Positions 29,018-38,410 of a stretch of DNA of 64,000 nt are shown here, in pieces. The DNA is from Achromobacter animicus (GTDB lineage Bacteria > Pseudomonadota > Gammaproteobacteria > Burkholderiales > Burkholderiaceae_B): contig NZ_CADIJM010000009.1 in NCBI RefSeq assembly GCF_902859585.1, positions 62,001-126,000 of the forward strand. The letters are read 5' to 3'. The notes beneath the pieces are model-generated. The model did no database searches. It was not told where the DNA came from and saw only the letters and a list, made by a program, of their open reading frames with translations. A program made the translations under genes and the position numbers. Every line of letters begins with the position of its first letter. The first letter of the stretch is position 1.

Positions 29018-30253
29018 TCAAGCCTGTCCCTTCAAAAAATCAATCACGCCGGCCGCGCCGCATGCGCCGCTGGCCATGCAGGCGGTCAGCAGGTAGCCGC
29101 CCGTCGGCGCCTCCCAATCCAGCATTTCTCCCACACAGAAAACGCCGGGCACGGCTTTGAGCATCAGCCCGGCCGTCAGTCCCTGGAACGCCACCCCGCC
29201 CGCCGTGCTGATCGCTTCGTCGATCGGGCGCGGTCGCCGCAGCGTCAACGGCAAGGCCTTGATCCGCTGACCCAGGCGCTCGGGGTCCTTGAAGTCTTCG
29301 GCGCTGGCGCATTCCCGCAGCAAGCCCGCCTTCACCCCCGTCAGTCCCAGCCGGCTTTGCAGATGGCTTGACATCGAGCGGGCGCCGCGCGGATGCGTCA
29401 CCGCCGCCATCACCTTTGCGTGCGGCCAGTCCGGTGCAAGATCCAGCATGGCCACGGCGCTGCCATCGGCCTCGATCCTGTCGCGCAGGGTTGCGGACAA
29501 TGCATAGACGAGACTGCCTTCTATGCCTGTCTCGGACACGACGAATTCGCCCTGACGGCCAGGCCCGCCGCAGGACATGGCCACGGACTTGACCGGCTGG
29601 CCGGCAAAGCGGCTGCGAAAATGATCGGACCAGTCCACGTCGAACCCGCAGTTGGCGGGCCGCAATGGCGCAACCAGCACGCCGTGCGCCTGCAGATCCG
29701 GCACCCAGGCGCCATCGGATCCCAGCTTGGCCCAGCTGCCGCCGCCCAGCGCCAGCACGACCGCATCCGCTGCATGGCGCGCTTCACCGTCGGGCGTCGC
29801 AAAGCGCAGCAAGTCCACGCCGGGATTGTCGCCACGCCAGCCAAGCCAGCGATGTCGCATATGAAACCGCACGCCCTGTCCGCGCAGCCGGGCAAGCCAG
29901 GCCCGCAACAGGGGCGCCGCCTTCATCTCCTGCGGAAACACCCGGCCCGACGAGCCCACGAATGTCTGGATGCCCAACGCATGCGCCCAATCGCGCAGAC
30001 CGGCGCCGTCCATCGTCTGCAGCCATGGCTGCACGAACGGGGCGCCGTCGCCAAAGCGAGCAAGGAAAGGCTCGGCGGGCTCGCTGTGCGTCAAGTTCAG
30101 GCCGCCCCGTCCCGCCATCAGGAATTTGCGTCCCACCGAGGGCATGGCGTCAAAGACGTCCACCTGCGCCCCGGCTTCGCTCAGCCTTTCCGCTGCCATG
30201 AGACCGGCGGGGCCGCCCCCGATGACGGCAACGCGTTTGGCGGACAGGCTCAT
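29018..30253 (-). CDS. HI0933/BaiN-like FAD-dependent flavoprotein (TIGR03862 type)
   Basis: The 411-residue protein has an N-terminal FAD-binding Rossmann motif RVAVIGGGPAGLMAAE, then GRKFLMAGRGGLNLTHSEP, VVLALGGGSWAKLGSDG and the C-terminal GEMLDWEAPTGGYLL. These are the signatures of the HI0933-like family of putative NAD(P)/FAD oxidoreductases. The reaction is not established. The start at 30253 gives the standard N-terminus. A 32-residue upstream extension is rejected. Confidence 0.88.
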   Translation of the reverse strand: MSLSAKRVAVIGGGPAGLMAAERLSEAGAQVDVFDAMPSVGRKFLMAGRGGLNLTHSEPAEPFLARFGDGAPFVQPWLQTMDGAGLRDWAHALGIQTFVGSSGRVFPQEMKAAPLLRAWLARLRGQGVRFHMRHRWLGWRGDNPGVDLLRFATPDGEARHAADAVVLALGGGSWAKLGSDGAWVPDLQAHGVLVAPLRPANCGFDVDWSDHFRSRFAGQPVKSVAMSCGGPGRQGEFVVSETGIEGSLVYALSATLRDRIEADGSAVAMLDLAPDWPHAKVMAAVTHPRGARSMSSHLQSRLGLTGVKAGLLRECASAEDFKDPERLGQRIKALPLTLRRPRPIDEAISTAGGVAFQGLTAGLMLKAVPGVFCVGEMLDWEAPTGGYLLTACMASGACGAAGVIDFLKGQA

Positions 30254-30500
30254 GGCGCCGTCGCCTTCATGACAGGACGCGAGCGGGAAAAGGCGGAAAG
30301 CATGCGGGAGAAGTCGGAAGGAAAAGGGACGAAAGGACGGCGCAGCCACGGGACGCAGATTGTCTCACGGCGTCAGGGCGCTTCCCACGAGCGCGCGTCG
30401 CAACTGCGCGTTCCCTTGTCCCGAAAGGCTCGCAGCGGCCATTTCTTGACCGCAGGCGCCAAGCCTATGTTTTTTCTGGAAAAATCCGATATACGCAGCA

Positions 30501-30543
30501 GCTATCCCAAGGGTTTTCCACAATCCCTGTGGGTAACTGCCGC
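30501..30543. repeat. 43-bp dispersed repeat with DnaA-box-like core, copy 1
   Basis: It matches 34193-34235 at 38 of 43 positions and in the same orientation. It contains TTTTCCACA, close to a DnaA box, facing TGTGG in an inverted arrangement. It lies 15 bases past the stop of the minus-strand gene at 30559 and occupies part of the gene-free stretch 30254-30558, where I see nothing else definite. Confidence 0.65.
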
Positions 30544-30558
30544 GTTCTGGGGATCGTG

Positions 30559-30903
30559 TCAGGCGCGCTCGGCCGCGTGCATGGGGCCGGACCAGGGCTC
30601 GGCATCGAGCTGGAAACGCAGTTCCTGATACTCGCCGTCGACCGCGACGCTGCGCAGCAGGCCGGCATCTAGCGCCTGACCCAGTGCGCGGCGGCACAGG
30701 GTTTCGGGATCGTCCGGCAGCGACTGGAACACGCCGTCGGGGATGCGCAGCCTCAGCAAGGCAGAGGGATCGCCGCGGTCGGCCGGACGGCCGATATGGA
30801 TGTGGGCGGGATACCCGTGCGGGCACCAGATGCCCACGTGGTACTTGCCCTCAGCGCCCGTATCAGCAACGTAGCCGGGATGATCGTATTTTGCGGTTCC
30901 CAT
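30559..30903 (-). CDS. Hypothetical protein
   Basis: The 114-residue product contains YHVGIWCPHGYPAHIHIGRP and a C-terminal half with AVDGEYQELRFQLDAEP. I do not recognise the family. The ATG at 30903 follows GGAGTGTCC on the coding strand. Much longer in-frame extensions would run through the tRNA gene and are rejected. Confidence 0.6.
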   Translation of the reverse strand: MGTAKYDHPGYVADTGAEGKYHVGIWCPHGYPAHIHIGRPADRGDPSALLRLRIPDGVFQSLPDDPETLCRRALGQALDAGLLRSVAVDGEYQELRFQLDAEPWSGPMHAAERA

Positions 30904-31040
30904 GGACACTCCTTCTGTGCGGCAATGTAGCGCGCGTGGCCCATGGTAGCGCAGGGTTGCGGCCGTGTGCGGCCACGGATACCCGGGAAACTCCGGACGC
31001 GAACCGCGCATGACCCAGCGCAATCGCCAGACGAAAAAAA

Positions 31041-31059
31041 GCCGCGACAATGTCGCGGC
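31041..31059 (-). terminator. Terminator of the tRNA-fMet gene
   Basis: A perfect 8-bp stem (31041-31048 with 31052-31059) lies about 70 bases downstream of the tRNA. On the minus strand it is followed by seven T residues. Confidence 0.85.
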
Positions 31060-31127
31060 CTTTTTTACTGCGGTCTTGCCGGGTGCATTTGAAACGCGCC
31101 GCCGGGAGACCGGGTACTGCTTGAAAC

Positions 31128-31204
<77 letters not shown>

Positions 31205-31224
31205 TCTGATGTGTGAATCATACA

Positions 31225-31605
31225 TCATTTTGAAATCTTGTGCAGCGCACCCACGCGAATGTTTCCGTTTTTCGACAGAAAACCGCGAAAAACATTGGCG
31301 ACGTGGCGCAGGATCGTGCCAAGGCGCCCGGTGCAATTCAGGCAGATCACCTGCGCACTATCCAGCGCGGTGAGGCGCACCGCGCCGCCGTAGGACACCC
31401 CGTGAACCTCGCCCGCATTGAGCCGGGCCGGTACGACGCGATGCAGGCCGCCTGCGGCTTCCAGGCCGCTTGCCGCTTCCTCGACGCGCACGCTGCCTTC
31501 GACGCAGACAACGGCAGCGCCTGCGCGCAGGACGAAACTCCGGCTGGCGCCGGCGAGTAGTTCCAGGCGAAGGCCCGGCGAGGCGGGGTCGGAATGCGGG
31601 GTCAT
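31225..31605 (-). CDS. DUF2917-like protein
   Basis: The 126-residue product resembles the small cupin-like DUF2917 family (LRLELLAGASRSFVLRAGAA, then VVCVEGSVRVEE). Function is unknown. The start at 31605 has GGAG seven bases upstream. It diverges from the MocR regulator gene, and a long inverted repeat sits between them. Confidence 0.7.
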   Translation of the reverse strand: MTPHSDPASPGLRLELLAGASRSFVLRAGAAVVCVEGSVRVEEAASGLEAAGGLHRVVPARLNAGEVHGVSYGGAVRLTALDSAQVICLNCTGRLGTILRHVANVFRGFLSKNGNIRVGALHKISK

Positions 31606-31654
31606 GATGATCTCCAAAAGGACCATCACAGGCTACGCGCGCCCTGCTTTGCGC

Positions 31655-31711
31655 AACAGCCACAAAAATCGGCTTTCTGTACCGATGCAGAGGGTCGATT
31701 TTGTGGCTGTT
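31655..31711. promoter_or_regulatory. Large inverted repeat between DUF2917 and mocR-type genes
   Basis: Arms at 31655-31671 and 31696-31711 are perfect over 16 positions, with one extra A in the left arm and a 24-base centre. The position between divergent genes suggests an operator for the MocR regulator. Confidence 0.6.
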
Positions 31712-31774
31712 ATGGTGTACTTTGCCTGCATCTGTGCCTACCCACCGTCCAACCCCGGGGAGCAAGATCGGCGC

Positions 31775-33214
31775 ATGGAACCTCAACCGCTGTACCTACG
31801 CCTGGCCAATCACTACCGGCGCGCCATCCAGACGGGCGTGCTGGCCCCCGCCCAGCGCATGCCCTCGGTCCGCACGCTGGTGCGCACCCATCATGTCAGC
31901 CTGTCCACGGCGCTGCAGGCCTGCCGCCAGCTCGAGGACGATGGCCTGATCGAGGCCCGTCCCCGCTCCGGCTACTTCGTGCTGAAACCTCGCCGCAACA
32001 GCATTCCGCCCGTGGCCGAGCCGGACATCCGCCAGACCCTGGGCGCGGCGCAGTATGTCGGCATCCACGACCGGGTTTCGGACTTCATCGCCAAATGTGA
32101 AGCGCACCGGGTCAGCGCCAACTTTGCGCTGGCCGCGGCGGTGCCCCAGGCTTATCCCATGGAGGCGCTCAAGCAGGCGATGACGCGCGCACTGCGGCAG
32201 TCGCCCGAGGTGCTGGTCAGCCCGGTGCCGCCGCAAGGGCATCCTGACCTGCGCGGTGTGCTGGCCCGTCGCGCGCTGGCCAACGGCATCAACGCCACGC
32301 CGGACGACGTCATCGTCACGCATGGCTGTATCGAGGCCCTGAATCTGGCGCTGCGTGCCGTCGCCCGGCCCGGCGACACCATCGCCGTGGAATCGCCCGC
32401 CTACTTCGGTCTGCTGCAGATCCTGGAAAGCCTCGGCATGCGCGCGCTCGAGATTCCCACCAGCCCCCAGCACGGGCTGTCGATCGAAGCGCTGGACCTG
32501 GCCTTCCAGACGCACGGCAATATCCGCGCCGTCGTCGTTGTGCCGAACTTCCAGAATCCGCTCGGTTGCGTCATGCCCGACGCGCACAAGGCGCGGCTGG
32601 TGGCGCTGTGCGAGCGCCAGCAGGTGCCGCTCATTGAAGACGACACATACGGCGCACTGACCGACGACGACACCCCGCTGGCCGCGGCGAAATCCTGGGA
32701 CGCCACGGGCAACGTCATCTATTGTTCGTCGATGCACAAGACGCTGGCCCCCGGCATGCGGCTGGGCTGGCTGCTGGGCGGCCGGTGGAAAGCCCGGATC
32801 GCCATGCTGAAGTTCGCGCAAAGCCGGCCCAACGAACCGCTGGCGCAGATCGCCGTGGCGGAGTACATGGGCTCGCGCGCCTATGATCGCCATCTGGCCC
32901 GGCTGCGTCGAGAACTGAAGACGCAGCGCGACCTGACCGCCGAGGCCATCGCCGCGCATTTTCCGCGGGGCACGCGGCTGAGCGTGCCGCAAGGCGGGAT
33001 GCTGCTCTGGGTGGAAATGCCCGAGGGCGTGTCGGGCATGGACGTCTTCGAGGCCGGGCTGCGGCAAGGAATACGCGTGGCGCCCGGCGCGATGTTCTCC
33101 AATGGCGCCCGCTACAACCACTTCCTGCGCATCAGTTGCGGACAACGCATCACGCCGGAGATCTCGCACGCACTGGTGACGCTCGCGCGCATCGTGGAAG
33201 AAAGGACAGCATGA
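31775..33214 (+). CDS. MocR-type PLP-dependent transcriptional regulator
   Basis: The 479-residue protein joins a GntR winged HTH (residues 1-75: YLRLANHYRRAIQTGVLAP, then MPSVRTLVRTHHVSLSTAL) to a fold-type I aminotransferase domain. The PLP lysine is in SSMHKTLAPGMRLGW. MocR/PdxR-like proteins sense amines or PLP. The ATG at 31775 marks the regular GntR start. Its stop overlaps the dedA-like gene by four bases. Confidence 0.92.
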   Translation: MEPQPLYLRLANHYRRAIQTGVLAPAQRMPSVRTLVRTHHVSLSTALQACRQLEDDGLIEARPRSGYFVLKPRRNSIPPVAEPDIRQTLGAAQYVGIHDRVSDFIAKCEAHRVSANFALAAAVPQAYPMEALKQAMTRALRQSPEVLVSPVPPQGHPDLRGVLARRALANGINATPDDVIVTHGCIEALNLALRAVARPGDTIAVESPAYFGLLQILESLGMRALEIPTSPQHGLSIEALDLAFQTHGNIRAVVVVPNFQNPLGCVMPDAHKARLVALCERQQVPLIEDDTYGALTDDDTPLAAAKSWDATGNVIYCSSMHKTLAPGMRLGWLLGGRWKARIAMLKFAQSRPNEPLAQIAVAEYMGSRAYDRHLARLRRELKTQRDLTAEAIAAHFPRGTRLSVPQGGMLLWVEMPEGVSGMDVFEAGLRQGIRVAPGAMFSNGARYNHFLRISCGQRITPEISHALVTLARIVEERTA

Positions 33215-33774
33215 ACGCGGAACTGCATCAATTCATCGCGGACTATGGCCTGTGGGCCGTGCTGGGCGGGACCTTCCTGGAAGGCGAAAGCGTGGTGGTG
33301 TTTGCGGGATTTCTGGCGCACCAGGGATTGTTCCATCTGCTCTACGTCATGCTCTGCGCGTTTGCCGGCTCGTTCATGGCGGATCAACTGCTGTTCCTGC
33401 TGGGCCGCCGCTACCGCGACCATCGCTACGTGCAGCGCATCCGCGCCAAGCCGGCGTTCGGCAAGGCGCTGGCGGCCATCGACCGATATCCCAACGGATT
33501 CATACTGGCGCTGCGCTTTCTGTATGGGTTGCGTACGGTGGGGCCGGTTGCCGTGGGCGTGTCCAAGGTGCCGGCCCTGCGCTACCTGGTGCTGAACGCC
33601 ATCGCCGCCATGATCTGGGCGCTCTGCTTCAGCCTGCTGGGATTCGTGTTCGGCCGGACCATCGAAGCGCTGCTGGGACGCCTGCACGGCGTGGAAACCA
33701 AGCTGGCCGTGGCAGTGGCGCTCGGCGTGCTGGTGTGGCTGGCCTATCAGGTCTACGCACGCCGCCGCAAATAG
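33211..33774 (+). CDS. DedA family membrane protein
   Basis: The 187-residue protein has several membrane helices and DedA hallmarks: ADYGLWAVLGGTFLEGESVV near the start, and FLYGLRTVGPVAVGVSKV with the conserved arginine. DedA proteins are linked to lipid carrier flipping and envelope homeostasis. The ATG overlaps the mocR stop (ATGA), indicating coupled translation. Confidence 0.88.
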   Translation: MNAELHQFIADYGLWAVLGGTFLEGESVVVFAGFLAHQGLFHLLYVMLCAFAGSFMADQLLFLLGRRYRDHRYVQRIRAKPAFGKALAAIDRYPNGFILALRFLYGLRTVGPVAVGVSKVPALRYLVLNAIAAMIWALCFSLLGFVFGRTIEALLGRLHGVETKLAVAVALGVLVWLAYQVYARRRK

Positions 33775-33786
33775 CGGCGGGCGCGT

Positions 33787-34059
33787 TCAGAACACCAGTT
33801 TGCCGTTTGCGCGCTGCACATGGCGGCGGCGCGCGTTGCGGTACAGCATGCCGATGATCGGCAGCTTTGCAAGGCGGCGCAGGATCGGGTGACGCTGGTC
33901 GAAGTCGTGCCAGGCCTTGAAGCCATGGCCCATGCGCTCCCAGCTCTCCCTCGCCTCGGGGGAAAGCTTGCCGGGGTCAAATGCCGCCAGCTTTGCCGCT
34001 TCCGAAACGCGCGCCACGAGGGCGCGGTTCCGGCCTTCCAATGAATACTGATTCCGCAT
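33787..34059 (-). CDS. Small hypothetical protein
   Basis: The 90-residue basic product contains PEARESWERMGHGFKAWHDF and ILRRLAKLPIIGMLYRNARR. I recognise no domain. It is convergent with the dedA-like gene, with 12 bases between the stops. Confidence 0.55.
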   Translation of the reverse strand: MRNQYSLEGRNRALVARVSEAAKLAAFDPGKLSPEARESWERMGHGFKAWHDFDQRHPILRRLAKLPIIGMLYRNARRRHVQRANGKLVF

Positions 34060-34192
34060 GGGGCCGCATATTACCCGGGCTTGGCCTGCCGTGGCGGCGC
34101 GCCGGTTGCGCGTTGCTTCGGCGCAATGGCGCCGCTTTTGACCGCCTCGCGCAAGCCGTTGTAATTGAAGGAGTTTGTGAATCTATGCCCGC

Positions 34193-34235
34193 GCTATCCC
34201 AAGGCTTGTCCACAGAACCTGTGGGTAACTGCCGC
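34193..34235. repeat. 43-bp dispersed repeat with DnaA-box-like core, copy 2
   Basis: This is the partner of 30501-30543. Here the core is a perfect CCACAG-AAC-CTGTGG inverted repeat. It lies 8 bases past the stop of the minus-strand gene at 34244, the same relation as copy 1. Confidence 0.65.
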
Positions 34236-34243
34236 CGGGCGCA

Positions 34244-34489
34244 TCACTTCAGGGCGGTCAGGACCATGTCACGCACGCTTTCGAAACCCGCGACGTATTG
34301 CGGATTCTCGGAACGCGCCAGCAGGCCGGAGTAATTCTGCTCCAGTTGCGCCTCGATGGCCTCGCGCAGGCCCGGCGAATTCTTCGCCATATGCAGCATC
34401 GAGAGCAGCGTGGTATTGAGCGCGTCGATGCGCCCACCCTGATGCGAGATGGTGTGCACGACAACGGCGATCTGTTCCTGGATGTCCAT
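34244..34489 (-). CDS. Small hypothetical protein
   Basis: The 81-residue acidic, helical product (MDIQEQIAVVVHTISHQGG, then LREAIEAQLEQNYSGLLA) has a strong AGGAGG site nine bases before the ATG at 34489. No family is recognised. The start choice drops a 35-residue GC-rich extension. Confidence 0.6.
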   Translation of the reverse strand: MDIQEQIAVVVHTISHQGGRIDALNTTLLSMLHMAKNSPGLREAIEAQLEQNYSGLLARSENPQYVAGFESVRDMVLTALK

Positions 34490-34694
34490 GATGTAAGCCT
34501 CCTGGCGATGAAATCTGGCGCGAATCCTAGCATGGTGGCGGGGCGCGCCAGGGCTGACAGCAAGCGGCGCGCCTCCCCTGCCGCGGCTAGGCAAGCACCG
34601 GACGCGGCGCTAGCATGAAGCGTAGCCGCAAGAGGCACCGCGGCGCACGCCGCCGGCGCTGTCTCCGGGCGCCCGGCGCAACCGGAGCGCGCAC

Positions 34695-35300
34695 ATGAAA
34701 ACGATCCAGAACTATGTCCCGCCAAGCGCCCAGTCGCTGCAACGGCTGCAGGACAGGCTGGGCTATCCCGACAGCAGAATGGCCGAGCTGGCCGGACTGG
34801 ACGCCTCGACACCCTGGCCCAGTTATGTGGGCGGGCCGGAACCTCGCACGCTGGGCCGGCAGCGGCTGTTCTACATGATGGCCCGTCTGACGCTGGAAGA
34901 ACCGGAATGGCAACGCGTGCTGGCCGCCATGCGTGAGGCCGGCGCGCATTTCGATTGCCAGGATCCGCACGGTGATGGCGCGGCGCCGCCGCCCGAACCG
35001 ATGGCGGACGAAGAGCGCAAGTTCGGCATGCTGCTGGTCAGCCGCAACGGCTCGTTCCACGAAATGGAGCAACTGCGCGAGTTCGCCCATTTTGCGCACG
35101 AATCGGATGTCAGCCGCTTCGTGCACAGCGCGTTCTATGACAGCGACATCGACCTGTGCCGTTTCAGCTTTGCGGACCACGACGGCCTGGACGCCGCCAG
35201 CCGGGACCGCATTTTCGATGCCGCGCACAAGACCATCACGCGCTTCGAGTTCGACGGCCGCATCTATCACGGCGGCATTCCGCCCGAGTCCGACGGCTAG
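34695..35300 (+). CDS. Hypothetical protein, possible N-terminal helical DNA-binding region
   Basis: The 201-residue product begins with a helical segment (LQRLQDRLGYPDSRMAELAG) that could be a divergent HTH. A later soluble part contains SFHEMEQLREFAHFAHESDV and RFVHSAFYDSDIDLCRFSF. No enzyme motif is recognised. Confidence 0.55.
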   Translation: MKTIQNYVPPSAQSLQRLQDRLGYPDSRMAELAGLDASTPWPSYVGGPEPRTLGRQRLFYMMARLTLEEPEWQRVLAAMREAGAHFDCQDPHGDGAAPPPEPMADEERKFGMLLVSRNGSFHEMEQLREFAHFAHESDVSRFVHSAFYDSDIDLCRFSFADHDGLDAASRDRIFDAAHKTITRFEFDGRIYHGGIPPESDG

Positions 35301-35379
35301 CGGCAACGCATTGACGCGGGCAGGCAGGCGCCTGTACCGTCGCCACTTCGCCTTCCCGCTCAACGCCATCGCTCATCGC

Positions 35380-35838
35380 ATGAACGAACGACTTGACGCC
35401 ATCGACCGGCAACTGCTGAGCCTTCTGCAGGCCAATGCGCGCGAACCCGCCGCCATCCTCGCGCGCAAGCTTGGGCTGGCGCGCACCACCGTAGTGGCGC
35501 GCATCGCGCGGCTGGAACGTGAAAGCATCGTTTCCGGCTACGGCGTGCGCCTGGGCCGGCTGCTCGAAGAGGCGGCGGTGCGCGCCTATTGCTTCATCAG
35601 CGTGCTGCCCAAGACGCCGGCCGCCGTGATCCGTGAACTGGAGCGGATGCCGGAGGTCGAGGAAGTGTCCTCGGTCAGCGGACCCTACGACTACCTGATC
35701 TTCCTGCGCTGCGAGACCCACGAACAACTGGACGCGCTGCTGGACCGTATCGGACTCATCGACGGCGTGAAGCAGACGCAGACCTCGATCGTGCTCAGTC
35801 GCAAGGTTGATCGGCGCAGCGCGGTTGCCGCTCCCTGA
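35380..35838 (+). CDS. Lrp/AsnC family transcriptional regulator
   Basis: The 152-residue protein has an AsnC-type HTH (DAIDRQLLSLLQANAREPAA, LGLARTTVVARIARLE) and an effector-binding RAM domain (GPYDYLIFLRCETHEQLDAL). Proteins of this type sense amino acids. The start MNERLDAIDRQLL matches the family. Its targets are not evident here. Confidence 0.9.
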   Translation: MNERLDAIDRQLLSLLQANAREPAAILARKLGLARTTVVARIARLERESIVSGYGVRLGRLLEEAAVRAYCFISVLPKTPAAVIRELERMPEVEEVSSVSGPYDYLIFLRCETHEQLDALLDRIGLIDGVKQTQTSIVLSRKVDRRSAVAAP

Positions 35839-35920
35839 GCCGCCTCGCGCCCCTCGCGCGTCTTTCCGGCGGGCGCCACATGGTGGTGTAATGGGGCCTG
35901 TCGCGAATCCTGGATTTTTC

Positions 35921-36229
35921 ATGCTTGCTCGCCTTGCCCCTGCCGCCGCCCTCCTCGTCCTGTTGACCGCGTGTTCCAGCATGAGCGAGGTCACGTCCGT
36001 CAACAAGGACCAATACAGCGTCACGTATAGCTCCGGCACGCAATTGCTGAGCTGGGTCGAGATCAAGAACCAGGCATTGCAGCGTGCCGACCAGCACTGC
36101 CAGTCGCTTGGCCGCAAGCTGGTCAAGCCCAGCGTGACGTCCAACCACGCCACCGGGCTGGGTTCCAAGCGCGCCACGGTCACGTTCGAATGCGCGCCTA
36201 TCGATCCTCCCAAGAGCACCGCTCAGTAA
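35921..36229 (+). CDS. Putative lipoprotein
   Basis: The 102-residue product has a lipoprotein signal ending LLVLLTACSS (cysteine near residue 18). The mature region contains SWVEIKNQALQRADQHCQSL, which recalls small surface-lipoprotein families. The ATG at 35921 gives the clean signal peptide. Function is unknown. Confidence 0.7.
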   Translation: MLARLAPAAALLVLLTACSSMSEVTSVNKDQYSVTYSSGTQLLSWVEIKNQALQRADQHCQSLGRKLVKPSVTSNHATGLGSKRATVTFECAPIDPPKSTAQ

Positions 36230-36247
36230 GCGCCCACGGCCACCATT

Positions 36248-37228
36248 GTGAACACTCTCCTGCCTGTGGGCATCACCATGGGCGATGCCGCCGGCATCGG
36301 TCCCGAAATCGTCGTCAAAGCCTGTGCGCAGGGATTGGGCGCGCCCTGTGTGGTGTATGGCGATGCTGGCGCGCTGCGCCGCGCGGCGACGCAATTGGGC
36401 GCCCGCCTGGATATCACCGAGATCGCGGACATCAGCCAGGCCCGGCCGGACGCTGCTGGTATCCAGGTGGTGGCTTGCAGCCCCATCCTGCCCGCGGACC
36501 TGCCGCTGGGTAAGGTCAGCGCCCTGGCGGGCCGCGGCGCCTACGATTATGTGTGCGCGGCCATCGACGACGCGCTTGCCGGACACATCCGCGCCATCGT
36601 GACCGCCCCGTTGAACAAGAAGTCCATGCACGAGGCCGGCATCGACTATCCGGGCCACACCGAAATCCTGGCGGACCGCTCCGGCACGCAGGACTTTGCG
36701 ATGATGCTGGCCAACAATGAGCTGCGCGTGCTGCTCGTGACCATCCACGTCGCATTGGCCGACGTCATGGCGCGCATCACGCCGCAGGCCGAATTGACCG
36801 CGATGCGGCTTGCGGATCGCGCCTGCCGCCAGATGGGCATCGCGCAGCCGCGCGTTGCCGTCGCGGGTCTGAATCCGCATGCGGGCGAAGGCGGCAAGTT
36901 CGGCCGCGAAGACATGGACATCATCGAACCGGCCATCGCTGCCGCCCGCGCGGAAGGCATCGATGCCAGCGGCCCCTGGCCGGGCGATACCGTCTTCATG
37001 CGCGCCCGCCGCGGAGAGTTCGACATCGTCGTGGCGCAGTACCACGACCAGGGCCTCATCCCGGTGAAGTATCTGGGCCTGGACCACGGCGTGAACGTCA
37101 CCGTCGGCCTGCCGTTCGTGCGCACCAGCGTGGACCACGGCACCGCATTCGACATCGCCGGCCAGGGCGTGGCCGACCACGCGTCGCTGGTGGAAGCGTT
37201 CGATCTGGCGCTGGCGATGACGCCTTGA
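36248..37228 (+). CDS. pdxA: PdxA family dehydrogenase (4-hydroxythreonine-4-phosphate dehydrogenase or PdxA2)
   Basis: The 326-residue enzyme starts with GTG (MNTLLPVGITMGDAAGIGPE). It has the metal/substrate motifs TAPLNKKSMHEAG and YPGHTEILA, and the C-terminal HDQGLIPVKYLG. PdxA oxidises 4-phosphohydroxythreonine in vitamin B6 synthesis. The segment VDHGTAFDIAGQG resembles PdxA2, a group acting on threonate or erythronate phosphates, so the exact substrate is open. Confidence 0.88.
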   Translation: MNTLLPVGITMGDAAGIGPEIVVKACAQGLGAPCVVYGDAGALRRAATQLGARLDITEIADISQARPDAAGIQVVACSPILPADLPLGKVSALAGRGAYDYVCAAIDDALAGHIRAIVTAPLNKKSMHEAGIDYPGHTEILADRSGTQDFAMMLANNELRVLLVTIHVALADVMARITPQAELTAMRLADRACRQMGIAQPRVAVAGLNPHAGEGGKFGREDMDIIEPAIAAARAEGIDASGPWPGDTVFMRARRGEFDIVVAQYHDQGLIPVKYLGLDHGVNVTVGLPFVRTSVDHGTAFDIAGQGVADHASLVEAFDLALAMTP

Positions 37229-37366
37229 GCGCGTAAAGATCCGCAGACTGCCTCAGCGCGCGGACGCTTGCGGCCTTCTCGCGACGGGTCCGCGACGGTG
37301 CGGGTCTACAATACGCCCCGTTTCCGGCGCCCCGCGCCGCCGCTTTTCCGTTCTTCCTCCCTTCCC

Positions 37367-38344
37367 ATGTCCCGCCTCGTTCGACTTCTGCCCGACCGCT
37401 TCACCCTCTACCTGATCTGCACCGTCATCATCGCCAGCTTCCTGCCCGCCCATGGGCAAGGCGTGGTGGTGTTCGGCTGGATCACCAACGTGGCCGTCGG
37501 CCTGCTGTTCTTCCTGCACGGGGCGCGCCTTTCGCGCGAGGCCATCATCGCCGGCCTCACGCACTGGAAGCTGCACCTGACCATCTTCTCGGCCACGTTC
37601 CTGATGTTCCCGCTGCTGGGGCTGGCGCTGCAGCCCGTGCTGGAGCCGCTGGTCACCCCGGAGCTTTACCTGGGCATCCTGTTCCTGTGCTGCCTGCCTG
37701 CCACCGTGCAATCGGCCATCGCGTTCACCTCCATGGCGCGCGGCAACGTGCCCGCCGCGGTGTGCAGCGCGTCGGCCTCCAGCCTGCTGGGCATCTTCCT
37801 CACGCCCCTGCTGGTCGGCACGGTCGTCGCCAACGCCGGCAGCGCGCCGATCTCGTTCGACGCCGTCGGCAAGATCATGCTGCAACTGCTCCTGCCGTTC
37901 GTGCTGGGCCAGTTCGCGCGGCGCTGGATCGGCGCGTGGGTGCACAAGCGCAAGGCCATGCTGAAGTTCGTGGACCAGGGCTCGATACTGCTGGTGGTCT
38001 ACACGGCGTTCTCCGAGGCCATCAATGAAGGCCTGTGGAGCAGCACCCCGATTCCCGCGCTGGTCGGCCTGGTCGTGAGCTGCGGCGTGATTCTGGCGCT
38101 GGCGCTGGGCCTGTCCGCACTGGCCGGCCGGATGTTCGGCTTCAGCATCGAAGACCGCATCACGCTGCTCTTCTGCGGCTCGAAGAAAAGCCTGGCCAGC
38201 GGTATTCCGATGGCCCAGGTGCTGTTCGCCGGTCACGCCGTGGGTGCTGTGGTGCTGCCGCTGATGCTGTTCCACCAGATCCAGCTCATGGTCTGCGGCG
38301 TACTGGCGGCGCGCTACGGCAAGCGCCCCGACGCCACGCACTGA
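37367..38344 (+). CDS. SBF-like (bile acid:Na+ symporter) family transporter, YfeH type
   Basis: The 325-residue protein has about ten membrane helices and SBF-like features: NVAVGLLFFLHGARLS, CCLPATVQSAIAFTSMARGN and GSKKSLASGIPMAQVLF. Members transport organic anions with sodium, but substrates of the YfeH group are poorly known. The ATG at 37367 is the first that gives the regular start. Confidence 0.87.
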   Translation: MSRLVRLLPDRFTLYLICTVIIASFLPAHGQGVVVFGWITNVAVGLLFFLHGARLSREAIIAGLTHWKLHLTIFSATFLMFPLLGLALQPVLEPLVTPELYLGILFLCCLPATVQSAIAFTSMARGNVPAAVCSASASSLLGIFLTPLLVGTVVANAGSAPISFDAVGKIMLQLLLPFVLGQFARRWIGAWVHKRKAMLKFVDQGSILLVVYTAFSEAINEGLWSSTPIPALVGLVVSCGVILALALGLSALAGRMFGFSIEDRITLLFCGSKKSLASGIPMAQVLFAGHAVGAVVLPLMLFHQIQLMVCGVLAARYGKRPDATH

Positions 38345-38363
38345 TCGCCGTCTCGTACAAAAA

Positions 38364-38391
38364 AAACCGCGCGGCTGCGCGGTTTTTTTTT
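38364..38391. terminator. Bidirectional terminator between the SBF gene and dnaB
   Basis: The stem ACCGCGC with GCGCGGT (38366-38372, 38377-38383) has long flanking A and T runs. It separates convergent genes. Confidence 0.88.
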
Positions 38392-38410
38392 GATGTGGCG
38401 ATGTGCGGAA

